The notes below the pieces were generated by a model. That model had not been told where the DNA came from. It saw nothing but the letters and a program-made list of their open reading frames with translations, and made no database searches. A stretch of 64,000 bases of DNA from Maribacter polysiphoniae (GTDB lineage Bacteria > Bacteroidota > Bacteroidia > Flavobacteriales > Flavobacteriaceae), in the NCBI RefSeq assembly GCF_003148665.1, contig NZ_QGGQ01000003.1:372001-436000 (forward strand), in the 5' to 3' direction. Position numbers and translations under genes: made by a program. Numbering within the stretch: position 1 is the stretch's first letter; the number at the start of each line of letters is the position of its first letter. Shown here piece by piece: positions 32,467 to 42,300 of the stretch.

Positions 32467-35400
32467 ATGAAAATAGATTTTAATTATTTTAAACCTAAAC
32501 TGTCAATATTGGCATTCCTATGCTTTATAGGGGTCTATGCTTCCGGCAGTTCAAATGAGCCAAATATAAGTATTAAACTTAAAGATGCTAGGCTTGTTCA
32601 GATTTTTTCCGAGTTGGAACAAAAAACCGATTATGAATTTAGTTATGGTCAATTTGTACTGAAGAATGAAATAAAATATTCAGTTGTCCAAGAAAATAGT
32701 CCATTGGAAAAAGTACTGGAAAGTTTATCAAAAAAGGCCAATTTCATTTATAGAATCGATAAAAACCATGTATTGGTTGCAGAAAGCCCTAAAACAGGAA
32801 GTGCAGAACAGCAAGGCACTATTGAAGGGTTGGTAGTTGATAGTGATGGGAATCCATTGCCAGGAGCCACTATTATGGAAAAAGGAACCAATAATGGTAC
32901 CACTACTGATTTTGACGGCAATTTTTCCCTTAAAATCTCTGGTGCTTCGGCAACAATCCAGATAACCTACATAGGTTTTGAAATGCAGGAGATTACGGAA
33001 ACAGTAGGTTCAAATATCGTCATTGAATTAAAATCGGGTTCCAATACTTTGGATGAGGTTGTTGTAGTTGGTTATGGAAAGAAAAGTAAGGAGAAACTAA
33101 TCGACGCCGTCAACAAGGTAGATATCGCAACTATTGAAAATCGACCATTATCCAATGCCGCAAATGCGTTGCAAGGAGCGAGTCCTGGGCTTAATATTGT
33201 TCAGACCAGTGGAAAACCGGGAGACGCACCAAGGATTAACATTCGTGGATTTACCACAATAAACGGTGGTTCGCCATTGGTCATGGTAGATGGGGTTGAA
33301 GGGGATATCAACAACTTGAATCCAGATGATATTGAGGCCATAAGTGTTTTAAAGGATGCAGGGGCATCTGCGGTTTATGGAGCCAGAGGAGCGTTTGGGG
33401 TGGTATTGGTAACTACTAAAAAAGCCAAGAAAGGAGACTTTACGATTAATGTGAATCATACGACGGCCTTTAGTTCGCCCACGATGAATACGGATTTCTT
33501 AACGGACCCCTATAAGTCCACAATGTTGGTCGACGAAGCCTTTAGGACGGCCGTAGGAAGATCGTATACGGGGTATACCGAACAAGATTACGCTGCACTT
33601 CTTGAGGTTTCCCAAGATCCATCAAAGGCAAGGGTTATAACCGATATACGCAACGGTAGGGAGCAATACGTACATTATGGGGCAACCGATTGGTGGAATA
33701 CGTTCTTCAGGAAAAATTCACCATCCAATATTACGAATGTTTCACTCTCTGGAGGATCGGAAAAAGTGAGGACCTTTTTCTCATACAGAAACTATCAATC
33801 TACTGGAATACTAAAAGTACAGGATGATATTTTCAAGCAATATAACCTTAGGGGGAAATTGGAGGTTGATGCAAAAGATTGGTTGACCTTTAGTAATAAT
33901 ATGCAGTACAATCGCTCTAATGATATACAACATGGGGGTAGTCAATACGGTAATTATTCGAATCCTTGGAGCAGCTTGATATGGGTACATGCCTTACCGG
34001 CTTATGTACCGGTCAATCCGGATGGTAATGCCCTTTGGAGGACCGAATTGAATAACTATACGGTAGGGGATGGGATTTATGCCGCACTTCTGCATGGTAA
34101 ATCAAAACAGGAAACTGATAATCAAGAGTTTTCGAATATCGCAACAGCCATCATTACGCCTTTTGAGGGTATGGAAATAACAACAAGTTATGCCCTGCGA
34201 AAAATGACGTACAATAGATATCAAAGATCTACGAGAATACCGTATTCGATATTTACTGATGAAGTCGGTATTATGGGAAGCGATAGGTTGACCGAATACA
34301 ACAGCCAATCAAGTTACAATGCTTTTAACGTGTATGGGGAGTATCGAAAACAGTTATCAGATCATTTTATAAGTGCTATGGTAGGTTTCAATCAGGAGTC
34401 TTATGATGTTAAGAATATTGAGGCGAGTAAACTGAACAGTATATCGGACGACCTAAATTCATTAGGCTTGGCTACTTCCAATGCAGAAGCCAATGGTAGT
34501 GCTTCAGCTTGGGGATTACAAGGTCTTTTCTATAGACTTTCTTATGATTATAAGAAGAAATATCTATTGGAGCTTAATGGGCGATACGATGGTTCCTCAA
34601 GGTTTCCATCTGATTATCGATGGGGCTTTTTCCCATCTGTTTCTGCTGGATGGATTGTTTCCAACGAAGAATTCTTAAAAGAAAGCAATACAATAAATCA
34701 ATTTAAATTGAGGGCTTCTTACGGGTCTTTAGGAAATCAGAACATTGATGATTATGCCTATATACCTACCTTAAACAAGGATATTGATACCGGTTACGCT
34801 ATCGACGGGGGCACCTTGGATTATATTGAGTCACCAAGCTTGAATCCAAATGAAATTACTTGGGAAGAGGTAAAAACCTTAAACCTAGGAATGGACCTTT
34901 CTTTTTTTCAAAATAGATTGACGACTAATTTTGATTGGTTTCAAAGGGATACGGAAGGCATGCTTACTCAAGGAGCCACTTTGCCAAGTGTATTGGGGGC
35001 AGCTTCTCCCCAGGAAAACGCAGCAGATCTACAGACTAGAGGTTTCGAATGGTCTTTAGGGTATAATGATTCTTTTGAATTGGGTAACGATACGTTCAAT
35101 TTTTCAATTGTTGGTTCCTTATCCAACTCAAAAACCAAGATTACGAAGTTTGATAACCCTACCAATAGTTTATTGGATTATTATGAAGGTATGACCATTG
35201 GTGAGTTATGGGGATATCACATTGATGGCCTTTTTCAAACAGCGGACGAAGTTGCGGCACATGCGGACCAGACAAGGGTCTCCAATAGAATTGTTGCTGC
35301 AGGAGGACTCCAACCTGGGGATGTCAAGTATATGGACTTGAATAATGACGGAGTAATCGATGAAGGGGAAAATACATTGGATAATTCGGGTGACCGCAGG

Positions 35401-35964
35401 ATTATAGGGAATACAGCACCACAATACCTGTATAGCTTTAAGATAAATGCGGATTATAAAGGTTTTGATATATCCGCCTTTTTTCAAGGGGTTGGAAAAC
35501 AGGATTGGTATCCGGATCGTGACTCAAGATTGTTTTGGGCCATGTACAACCGACCTTATGATTCGTTCATACGAAAAGATTTGGCCAATGATATTTGGAC
35601 TCCTGAAAACACGGATGCATACTTCCCTAGGATGTTCGGGTATATAGCTCTTTCCGAAAGTGATGCCCTTGGTGCCGTTAACAATAGATATTTACAGGAT
35701 ATATCTTACCTCAGAATGAAGAACATAACCTTGGGGTATACACTTCCTTCCAAGATAATAGACCGCTTACCTTTCAACAAGCTGAGGGTTTATTTCAGTG
35801 GTGAGAATCTGTTGACATTTACCAAGCTGACTGATTATATTGATCCGGAAGCCGCTGGTAACTCAGTGAACCTTAATTCACCTTCTACTTCCGCGAATAG
35901 GAGTACGGCACAAACAGTGCCTTTTTCAAAGATTTATTCAATGGGTATTTCAATACAATTTTAA
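32467..35964 (+). CDS. SusC/RagA TonB-linked transporter with STN signalling domain
   Basis: A 1165-residue outer-membrane transporter. The signal peptide (about 1-26) is followed by an STN (secretin/TonB N-terminal) domain at about 35-105, a CarboxypepD_reg-like domain (about 118-200, GLVVDSDGNPLPGATI), a plug (about 205-330, IEAISVLKDAGASAVYGARGAFGV) and a barrel ending YSMGISIQF. The STN domain fits control through the adjacent FecR and ECF sigma. It starts an operon with susD (11-bp gap) and the EEP enzyme. The downstream phosphatase-type enzymes suggest a phosphorylated ligand. Confidence 0.96.
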   Translation: MKIDFNYFKPKLSILAFLCFIGVYASGSSNEPNISIKLKDARLVQIFSELEQKTDYEFSYGQFVLKNEIKYSVVQENSPLEKVLESLSKKANFIYRIDKNHVLVAESPKTGSAEQQGTIEGLVVDSDGNPLPGATIMEKGTNNGTTTDFDGNFSLKISGASATIQITYIGFEMQEITETVGSNIVIELKSGSNTLDEVVVVGYGKKSKEKLIDAVNKVDIATIENRPLSNAANALQGASPGLNIVQTSGKPGDAPRINIRGFTTINGGSPLVMVDGVEGDINNLNPDDIEAISVLKDAGASAVYGARGAFGVVLVTTKKAKKGDFTINVNHTTAFSSPTMNTDFLTDPYKSTMLVDEAFRTAVGRSYTGYTEQDYAALLEVSQDPSKARVITDIRNGREQYVHYGATDWWNTFFRKNSPSNITNVSLSGGSEKVRTFFSYRNYQSTGILKVQDDIFKQYNLRGKLEVDAKDWLTFSNNMQYNRSNDIQHGGSQYGNYSNPWSSLIWVHALPAYVPVNPDGNALWRTELNNYTVGDGIYAALLHGKSKQETDNQEFSNIATAIITPFEGMEITTSYALRKMTYNRYQRSTRIPYSIFTDEVGIMGSDRLTEYNSQSSYNAFNVYGEYRKQLSDHFISAMVGFNQESYDVKNIEASKLNSISDDLNSLGLATSNAEANGSASAWGLQGLFYRLSYDYKKKYLLELNGRYDGSSRFPSDYRWGFFPSVSAGWIVSNEEFLKESNTINQFKLRASYGSLGNQNIDDYAYIPTLNKDIDTGYAIDGGTLDYIESPSLNPNEITWEEVKTLNLGMDLSFFQNRLTTNFDWFQRDTEGMLTQGATLPSVLGAASPQENAADLQTRGFEWSLGYNDSFELGNDTFNFSIVGSLSNSKTKITKFDNPTNSLLDYYEGMTIGELWGYHIDGLFQTADEVAAHADQTRVSNRIVAAGGLQPGDVKYMDLNNDGVIDEGENTLDNSGDRRIIGNTAPQYLYSFKINADYKGFDISAFFQGVGKQDWYPDRDSRLFWAMYNRPYDSFIRKDLANDIWTPENTDAYFPRMFGYIALSESDALGAVNNRYLQDISYLRMKNITLGYTLPSKIIDRLPFNKLRVYFSGENLLTFTKLTDYIDPEAAGNSVNLNSPSTSANRSTAQTVPFSKIYSMGISIQF

Positions 35965-35975
35965 AAACACGCATT

Positions 35976-37709
35976 ATGAAATTTAATTATTTATTATTGA
36001 TCTGTATCCTATTAATGTCGGGATGTAGTGATGAGTTTTTAGACAAGGAACCACTTTCAGATGTGACTCCTGAGAATTTCTTCTTAAAATCCAGTGATTT
36101 ACTACTCTATACCAACGGATTCTATAGAATGTTTCCCAGTACCTCTATATATGACGGTGACGAAACGGCTGATAATATAGTTGCAACTACGTTAAGTGAG
36201 GAAATGCGTGGTGCCAGAACCATACCGACCACTGGAGGTGGATGGGATTGGGAATACCTTAGGGATATTAATTACTTTCTTGAAAATTATGAGAAATGTG
36301 AAGATGAAGCCGCTAAATTACACTACAGTGGGGTAGCCTATTTTTTCAGGGCTTATTTTTATTTCGAAAAATTGAAAAGGTTTGGCGAAGTTCCTTACTA
36401 TGAAGGTACTATTGAGGCTGATGATTTAGAAAGTCTTCAAGCTCCGAGAGAAAGTAGGCAGTTCATCACAAACAAGATCTTGGAAGATTTGGACAAGGCG
36501 ATAAGTAATTTGAACGAAGAGGTTCAGGCGTATCGCATTACGAAGTACAGTGCTCTTGCACTAAAGTCCAGGGTGGGCCTTTATGAGGGAACCTATGAGA
36601 AGTATCGGGATATTACCGGTTATGAAGTATACCTCAATGCCGCTATGGAAGCTTCCTTGGATTTGATGGAGGACTCTCCTTATTCCGTTTATAGTACGGG
36701 AAGTATCGAAGCGGATTACATGAACCTGTTCAATTCACACGATGCACAGATCGCTGAAGTTATTTTAAGTAGGCAGTTTACACAAACAGTGGCCGTGGAC
36801 CACAATGTAAATTACTACACCACCACGTCTTCCTATGGGAGACCGGGAATGCCCAAGGATTTGGTGAACAGTTATTTGATGGACGATGGGTCGAGGTTTA
36901 CCGATAATGCCGGATATGATGAGCTGTTTTTTACTGAAGAGGTTCAGGGGAGGGATCCCCGGTTAGCACAGACCATAAGAACTCCCGGTTACACAAGAAA
37001 AGGAGAAAGTATGGAGTTGGTTCCTAATCTAGGTGCAACGATGACGGGTTATCAATTAACAAAATATGTGACCGAACCGGTTTATGATACCTATGATGAG
37101 TCTATAGGTGATTTACCTCTATTAAGGTTCGGCGAAGTTTTGTTGAACTATGCGGAAGCCAAGGCGGAATTGGGAACATTGGAACAATCCGATTTGGACG
37201 CCTCCATACAATTGTTACGGGCAAGGGTAGGTATGCCTGCCTTGAGCCTAAACGATGCCAATAGTGATCCAGATCCATTTTTGGAAGATCAATATCCTAC
37301 GGTCGAAGGCACAAATAAAGGTGTAATTCTTGAGATTAGAAGAGAGCGTAGGATCGAACTTTATATGGAAAACCATAGGTGGAACGATATTGTTCGATGG
37401 AAATCCGGACAAACATTGACCCAACCTTTGCGAGGATTGTATTTTCCGGGAACTGGTGAATATGATATGGATTCAGATGGAAACGTTGATGTGGTTTTAT
37501 TTGAAGGGGATGAGCCTTCCGGACAAATGACAGGTGTTCAATATATCAAAATAGGTTCTGATATGTATTTCGACGAAAACAACCTGATCAATCCCCAACC
37601 GGATTTTAATGTCAGATCTTTTAATGAAGAGCGGGATTATCTCTATCCCATTCCTAGGGTAGAATTACAATTGAATCCAAATTTAACCCAAAACCCAGGT
37701 TGGGAATAA
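35976..37709 (+). CDS. RagB/SusD family lipoprotein
   Basis: 577 residues with lipobox MSGC (Cys about 17), SusD-like N-terminal ENFFLKSSDLLLYTNGFYR, the TPR region and the C-terminal EIRRERRIELYMENHRW and NPNLTQNPGWE. It is the substrate-binding lid of the preceding SusC. It lies 13 bp before the EEP gene, so the three are one transcript up to the terminator at 38601. Confidence 0.95.
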   Translation: MKFNYLLLICILLMSGCSDEFLDKEPLSDVTPENFFLKSSDLLLYTNGFYRMFPSTSIYDGDETADNIVATTLSEEMRGARTIPTTGGGWDWEYLRDINYFLENYEKCEDEAAKLHYSGVAYFFRAYFYFEKLKRFGEVPYYEGTIEADDLESLQAPRESRQFITNKILEDLDKAISNLNEEVQAYRITKYSALALKSRVGLYEGTYEKYRDITGYEVYLNAAMEASLDLMEDSPYSVYSTGSIEADYMNLFNSHDAQIAEVILSRQFTQTVAVDHNVNYYTTTSSYGRPGMPKDLVNSYLMDDGSRFTDNAGYDELFFTEEVQGRDPRLAQTIRTPGYTRKGESMELVPNLGATMTGYQLTKYVTEPVYDTYDESIGDLPLLRFGEVLLNYAEAKAELGTLEQSDLDASIQLLRARVGMPALSLNDANSDPDPFLEDQYPTVEGTNKGVILEIRRERRIELYMENHRWNDIVRWKSGQTLTQPLRGLYFPGTGEYDMDSDGNVDVVLFEGDEPSGQMTGVQYIKIGSDMYFDENNLINPQPDFNVRSFNEERDYLYPIPRVELQLNPNLTQNPGWE

Positions 37710-37722
37710 TTCGAATAATAAA

Positions 37723-38592
37723 ATGGAAAAAAAGATGATTTATAGACTTTTTATCTTGTTTTTTATAGTGGGTTCACTGAACACATTTGCACAGGGTCCT
37801 TTAGATATAAAAGCAATGACCTTTAATATTCGATATGCCAGTCCGAATGACGGTATCAACATATGGGAGAATAGGCGCGACTGGCTTTGCAGCAGCATCG
37901 ATTATTTCGATGTGGATGTTTTTGGTGCACAGGAAGTTATAAAAAGTCAATTGGACGATATGGTAACAAGGTTACCTGAATATGATCATGTGGGCATAGG
38001 CAGGAATGGGGGAGATGAAGGCGAATTTTGCCCTGTTTTTTATAAGAAAACAACCTTCGACCTATTGGATAATGGTACGTTTTGGTTGTCGGAAACACCA
38101 ACAAAGGTGAATTCAAAAGGCTGGGACGCCGCTTTGCCCCGTATTGTAACATGGGTAAAGTTGAAACATTTGGGTAAAGGAAAGGAGTTTTACTTTTTTA
38201 ATGTCCATTTTGATCATAAAGGGGAGACCGCTCGCTTGGAAAGTGCAAAGCTTTTAAAGAAAATGGTTCAAAAGATAGCTAAAGCGGAACCGTTCTTGAT
38301 CAGTGGGGATTTTAACTTTCCGCCTTCGGCAGCACCTTATTCCGAACTTGTTGATGAGAAAGAAGCCAACGTAAAGATCTTGGATAGCAAGGCACGGGCA
38401 AAAAAGGTTTATGGTCCTTCGTACACCTTTAACGGGTTTGCGTTGGAACCCGATGAGGAAAGGGAGCGAATAGATTACATCTTCAGTAGTGGGGATGTGA
38501 CTATTTTGAAACACCATACCGTTGATGGTCAAAGGGGAAATAAATATATCTCCGACCATTTCCCCATTTTGGTAGATGTACGTTTCCAATAA
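37723..38592 (+). CDS. Secreted endonuclease/exonuclease/phosphatase (EEP) family enzyme
   Basis: A 289-residue exported hydrolase. The signal peptide (about 1-23) ends FAQ. EEP motifs in order are MTFNIRYASPNDG, GAQEV (metal-binding Glu), FFNVHFDH, SGDFNFPP and SDHFPILVDV (catalytic Asp-His). The family cleaves phosphodiester or phosphomonoester bonds in nucleic acids, inositol phosphates or lipid head groups. Being secreted and in a SusCD operon, it probably works in the periplasm on an imported phosphorylated substrate. Confidence 0.92.
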   Translation: MEKKMIYRLFILFFIVGSLNTFAQGPLDIKAMTFNIRYASPNDGINIWENRRDWLCSSIDYFDVDVFGAQEVIKSQLDDMVTRLPEYDHVGIGRNGGDEGEFCPVFYKKTTFDLLDNGTFWLSETPTKVNSKGWDAALPRIVTWVKLKHLGKGKEFYFFNVHFDHKGETARLESAKLLKKMVQKIAKAEPFLISGDFNFPPSAAPYSELVDEKEANVKILDSKARAKKVYGPSYTFNGFALEPDEERERIDYIFSSGDVTILKHHTVDGQRGNKYISDHFPILVDVRFQ

Positions 38593-38600
38593 TATTTTTT

Positions 38601-38640
38601 AAGTGCCGCCCTGAATGATGAGATGGGCGGCACTTTTTTT
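38601..38640 (+). terminator. Intrinsic terminator after the EEP gene
   Basis: Perfect 11-bp arms AAGTGCCGCCC (38601-38611) and GGGCGGCACTT (38625-38635) with a T-run to 38640. It separates the susCD-EEP operon from the metallophosphoesterase gene and argues against the longer upstream start of the latter. Confidence 0.92.
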
Positions 38641-38692
38641 ATGGTCAGGTCTGGTTATAAATAGTAAAAACAAATGTCTTAAAAAACAAAGA

Positions 38693-39880
38693 ATGATAAA
38701 AAAGCAAAACAGGAAATCGAGTCTTCTTCACATAATAGTTGTATTGGTATGCGCTGTGAAATTCACATATGGTCAAGATATCGCCATTACACACGGCCCG
38801 TTTATTCAATATTTAACGGACAATAGTGTGGTGGTCAATTGGAGCGCTTCCGTTGATTGCGTTTCCTGGGTAGAATATTATGAGGAAGATGGCTCCAATT
38901 TTTACCAAAAAGAAAGGTTAAAAGTGTTTAGTGCAACCGGCGGATTAAAAAATATAGGTAAACGGCATTCGGTTACCATAAATGGCCTTAAACCACGAAC
39001 AAAATATGCCTATCGCATTTATTCGCAGGCAGTGACAGAAGAGGGTGATTTAGGTAAAATAGCGGCGACACGGGTATATAAGAAACAACCCCTTTATTTT
39101 ACGACACTAGATCGGGAAAAGGAGCAAACATCATGTGTTGTTTTAAGCGATATGCACGAAAACGGACCTAAAGTGGGGCTACTCTTGAATAATGTGGAAT
39201 GGAACAAAACGGATTTTGTATTGCTGAATGGTGATTTTGTGAACAATGCTACGGGCGAAGAGGTTATATACAGTGTGTTGGATACTTGTGTGGCTATATT
39301 CGCAAAGGAAAAACCGCTATATATTGTACGCGGAAATCATGAAACAAGGGGAGCCGCAGCACGTGAATTGGATACGTACTTTCATTTCCCACAAAAGGAA
39401 TACTATTATACATTTTCATCAGGATCGACTTTCTTTATCGTATTGGATTCCGGAGAGGATAAACCCGATTCGGATATGGAGTATAGCGGCATGGCGGATT
39501 TTGATTTGTACCGTAACCAACAAGCCCAATGGTTATCAAAGGTGGTAGCATCGGAAGCATTCAAGAATGCGGAACGAAAGATAGTTTTTATGCATATTCC
39601 TCCCTTTAGTAAAAAAGAAGGAAATGAATGGCATGGAGAGTTGGAAGTGAGAAATAAATTCATACCTATTTTAAATAAAGTGGATATTGATTTGATGGTA
39701 TGTGGACATAAACATTCCTATTCAGTGATTCCTCGGAGCCAGGGCCGCAACAATTTTCCTATTATGGTAGTGGACCACGAATCACGAGTGGACCTATTAA
39801 TCGATAAGTCCGGTATTAGCGCAAAAAGATTTGATATGGATTCAAAATTGGTTTCTGATTTATTCTTTGGTAGTAAATGA
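38693..39880 (+). CDS. Secreted metallophosphoesterase with N-terminal fibronectin-like domain
   Basis: About 395 residues from the ATG at 38693, chosen because it gives a signal peptide (ending TYGQ) and clears the terminator. A purple-acid-phosphatase-like Fn3 domain (about 30-130) is followed by a calcineurin-type phosphoesterase. All metal motifs are present: LSDMHE (D-x-H), NGDFV, RGNHET, MHIPPF and CGHKHSY (GHxH). It is probably a periplasmic phosphomonoesterase or diesterase. It follows a terminator, so it may have its own promoter or depend on read-through, but it logically completes the phosphate-ester locus. Confidence 0.92.
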   Translation: MIKKQNRKSSLLHIIVVLVCAVKFTYGQDIAITHGPFIQYLTDNSVVVNWSASVDCVSWVEYYEEDGSNFYQKERLKVFSATGGLKNIGKRHSVTINGLKPRTKYAYRIYSQAVTEEGDLGKIAATRVYKKQPLYFTTLDREKEQTSCVVLSDMHENGPKVGLLLNNVEWNKTDFVLLNGDFVNNATGEEVIYSVLDTCVAIFAKEKPLYIVRGNHETRGAAARELDTYFHFPQKEYYYTFSSGSTFFIVLDSGEDKPDSDMEYSGMADFDLYRNQQAQWLSKVVASEAFKNAERKIVFMHIPPFSKKEGNEWHGELEVRNKFIPILNKVDIDLMVCGHKHSYSVIPRSQGRNNFPIMVVDHESRVDLLIDKSGISAKRFDMDSKLVSDLFFGSK

Positions 39881-39931
39881 TATTTGAGAAATCCATTTTT
39901 TAAGGATTTTGTTAGTTTGAGTTAGTTTTGA

Positions 39932-39966
39932 GAAAAGGGAGGGAAGTAATTTTCTCTCCTTTTTTT
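39932..39966 (+). terminator. Probable terminator after the metallophosphoesterase gene
   Basis: AAAAGGGAGG pairs imperfectly (one bulge) with CTCCTTTTTT across a 13-nt AT-rich loop and ends in seven T, about 50 bp after the stop. Confidence 0.55.
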
Positions 39967-40260
39967 GTCTATGATACAGATATTATTTTCATATATATCA
40001 TGGTGTTTTTGGGTATGAAGGGTAAGTATTTTTGTAATTGTGGCGTAGTCAGTGGGATTGTCAGGGGTAGGTGATTTCCTTGGGTAATCATTAGGTTGGT
40101 TCAAGGCTGGCAGAATTTGTTTTATGGGTAAATGGCGGTTAGGTAAGTGCCGGGTATAGCATAGTAACTCATTTAAATGGCCATTTTGGAGGGTTGTTTT
40201 AATCGCGTAACAAATCATTTTTTCAATCATTCCCCAATTGAACAAAAATTTGGCGTTCAT

Positions 40261-40987
40261 TATGAAACAATTGCCTTTTCCTATTTAAACCAAACATATA
40301 TTTGCCCAGAACCCTAAAGTTCTTATCTATCCATTTAGAGAGGGGACTATCTCTGATAGGGGATGGTTTTAAAATAGGAGCTGAAACCATTATTAATCCA
40401 GGTGCGATTTACCCGCGAAACCATCGTCTTAGGATTGATACATGTTGAACAATAAATTTGGAAGGATGTTTTAAAGAAAAAGGGCTCCTTAATAAGGAGC
40501 CCTTTACTTATGGTGGATTTTACACACTAACCATTAACTAAAATATCAGTCGCCATAAGTTATCTTTATATCTTTTAAAATTGCTGTTGGCATAAGTTGA
40601 GTCAAACCATTCATCATAAAAATACCGGGTACGCTCAATGGAGTTCAAATGTATTACATATTTGTTGTTTGACTAATGGATTCCTCATAGTTCTTGGTAA
40701 AAGAAACTATTCTATGGCCAGGGGGCTATAAAGCCTTGTCCATTATTGCTTCCTCTTATTAAATCCGGAAGTTATAATCTGAATAAACAGCCTTTAAATT
40801 ATGGCAAGCGGTAGGTCTAGAATGGGATAGGATAATGTCTCGACAGACCAAAACAAATTGATGGTTTATATCTAGGATCAGGGTCAAGTACATGATGAAG
40901 ATGGATGCGCTCCAGTCAATAAAATATTTTATTGAGCTACAAATCTATTGAAGGGAGCTATATCTTTGAACATTCATATAACATATT
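40261..40987. other. Gene-free stretch with repeat block B copy 2
   Basis: No credible frame. It contains block B copy 2 (40337-40590) and, at 40961-40968, TATCTTTG, an exact match to the Bacteroidetes -7 box TAnnTTTG, 20 bp before the ATG at 40988. The nearest TTG at 40932-40934 is somewhat far for the -33 box. Confidence 0.5.
40337..40590. repeat. Repeat block B, copy 2
   Basis: Same order of elements as 26860-27100, including GGGGATGGT, AAAATAGGAGCTGAA, a 12-bp-arm hairpin AAAGGGCTCCTT/AAGGAGCCCTTT (40479-40505), ACTAACCATTAACTAAAA and CCATAAGTT. Block A is missing directly upstream; its partner copy ends near 30.3 kb. Confidence 0.75.
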
Positions 40988-41434
40988 ATGAACGTAATAG
41001 AATTACAGGAAGAACTAATACAATTATTGGATAACAACTATGCATCGGAGCATATTCTATCCGAATACAAGGACAAGGCCAGCTCTTCATATTTTAAAGA
41101 TTATTTACAGGAATGTTCTATTTTCTTCAGGGAACTTGGAGACCACCTATATTTGGCCTTGGCCGTGGAAGGCATAAAAATGGATTTTCGGACCGTTCAC
41201 GGCGGGCAATCGGAGCGCCCTTGGATTGACAATATATCGTTACGACAAACTTTAACAGATCATGAAATTCTTGAGGTCGTTCTTGAGGGTCATAGCAAGG
41301 CCGTTTCCGATATGGAAGCCGTCCTTGAAAATAAGGTTTTGCCCTATGATTTGGCCATGGTAATTGAAAAAGGACTCATGGTTTTAAAAGGACTCATCGG
41401 ACATGTCCACTCACTTGCCGACCTTTCTAAATGA
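40988..41434 (+). CDS. Helical bundle protein of unknown function
   Basis: A 148-residue soluble protein made of about four long amphipathic helices (about 3-30, 38-65, 85-112 and 118-145), reminiscent of the PA2169/DUF2383 four-helix bundles, though without clear metal ligands. It has no signal. An exact TAnnTTTG box lies 20 bp upstream of the ATG. It stands alone. The fold is inferred from the helical pattern, and the function is unknown. Confidence 0.6.
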   Translation: MNVIELQEELIQLLDNNYASEHILSEYKDKASSSYFKDYLQECSIFFRELGDHLYLALAVEGIKMDFRTVHGGQSERPWIDNISLRQTLTDHEILEVVLEGHSKAVSDMEAVLENKVLPYDLAMVIEKGLMVLKGLIGHVHSLADLSK

Positions 41435-41814
41435 GAGTGTCCAACAACCAATATTTATAAAACTTGTGGTTTTTTAGGTTAAATTTTGATATTTAAGGCA
41501 AAGCCTAGGCTTTATGAGGTGGTTTTTTCAGGTAGTGGATTATTCAGAAACTCGGTGAAAACTCCCTATAAGCAGCTTTAATTTTTTGATCGAATTATCA
41601 ATTTTTAAATTGGGTATGTCCTTTATGTAGAAATCTTGACCAAAAGAAGGAAGGTTGGTATTCTGTTCCCCTTTGCGATTATAAAGTTCTTTTAGCTCAT
41701 TATTTATGGCACATTTTATCTCGCTCCATTATAATCAATATTTTCTTACACAATAGTTTATTGTTTTAGCGAAAAGTCTTACTTTAAAGTAATGGTTTTT
41801 AATATCGATTAGCG
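41435..41814. other. Intergenic region with a possible gene remnant
   Basis: On the minus strand from about 41735 down to a TAA at 41540-41542 a frame reads as protein-like sequence (IKCAINNELKELYNRKG, then GQDFYIKDIPNLKI) but has no start codon after the upstream stop. It is probably the decayed end of a lost gene. Nothing else is visible. Confidence 0.35.
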
Positions 41815-42102
41815 ATGGATTCGAAGGTTTTGGGGTATGATGAACTTCTTGTCAGGTTGAGATACTTTCAATCTGATTACTATACGCGTGGACAAGCTTT
41901 GGAAGTCTATAAAATTTTGAAAGCAAATTCGAATTGTTTGATTTTTAATGATGATTTAACTGAAAAAAAATTCTACCATCAATTGGAAAGGCTTAAACGA
42001 AGCGAGTCTGCAACTGACATTGATAGGTATGCAGATAGGTTTGCACATGCATTGATGCAAATTATATTACTCGTAATAAAGGCCGATTATGTGGATGATT
42101 AG
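41815..42102 (+). CDS. Hypothetical 95-residue protein
   Basis: A soluble, charged helical protein (MDSKVLGYDELLVRLRYFQ; KILKANSNCLIFNDDL; TDIDRYADRFAHALMQI). TACTTTAA, a weak -7-like box, lies about 30 bp upstream. It has no recognised family and no operon partner. The coding-like composition and clean start favour a real gene. Confidence 0.5.
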   Translation: MDSKVLGYDELLVRLRYFQSDYYTRGQALEVYKILKANSNCLIFNDDLTEKKFYHQLERLKRSESATDIDRYADRFAHALMQIILLVIKADYVDD

Positions 42103-42300
42103 AAAGGGTTAGTCTGTCTCCTAGGGAAAAGAATTGAAAATTATAGTAGCTTATGAAATATGGTGTAGTGTAATCCTGAACATCCCAAATCCATATAATA
42201 TCTTAATTTGTATGTCCCTGATGATGGAATGGCTAGAAAGTGTTTCATTTTCTTCCAGTAAAGTGATAGATATAAGTAATTCAATAAATTCAATAAAAGG

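Noticed and set aside
38615-38692. 26-codon upstream extension of the metallophosphoesterase gene
   Set aside because: It lies inside the intrinsic terminator and would hide the signal peptide that begins at 38693.
39922-40260. 112-residue minus-strand frame downstream of the metallophosphoesterase gene
   Set aside because: Irregular composition with no domain pattern, overlaps the terminator region, and no start signal or conservation cue.
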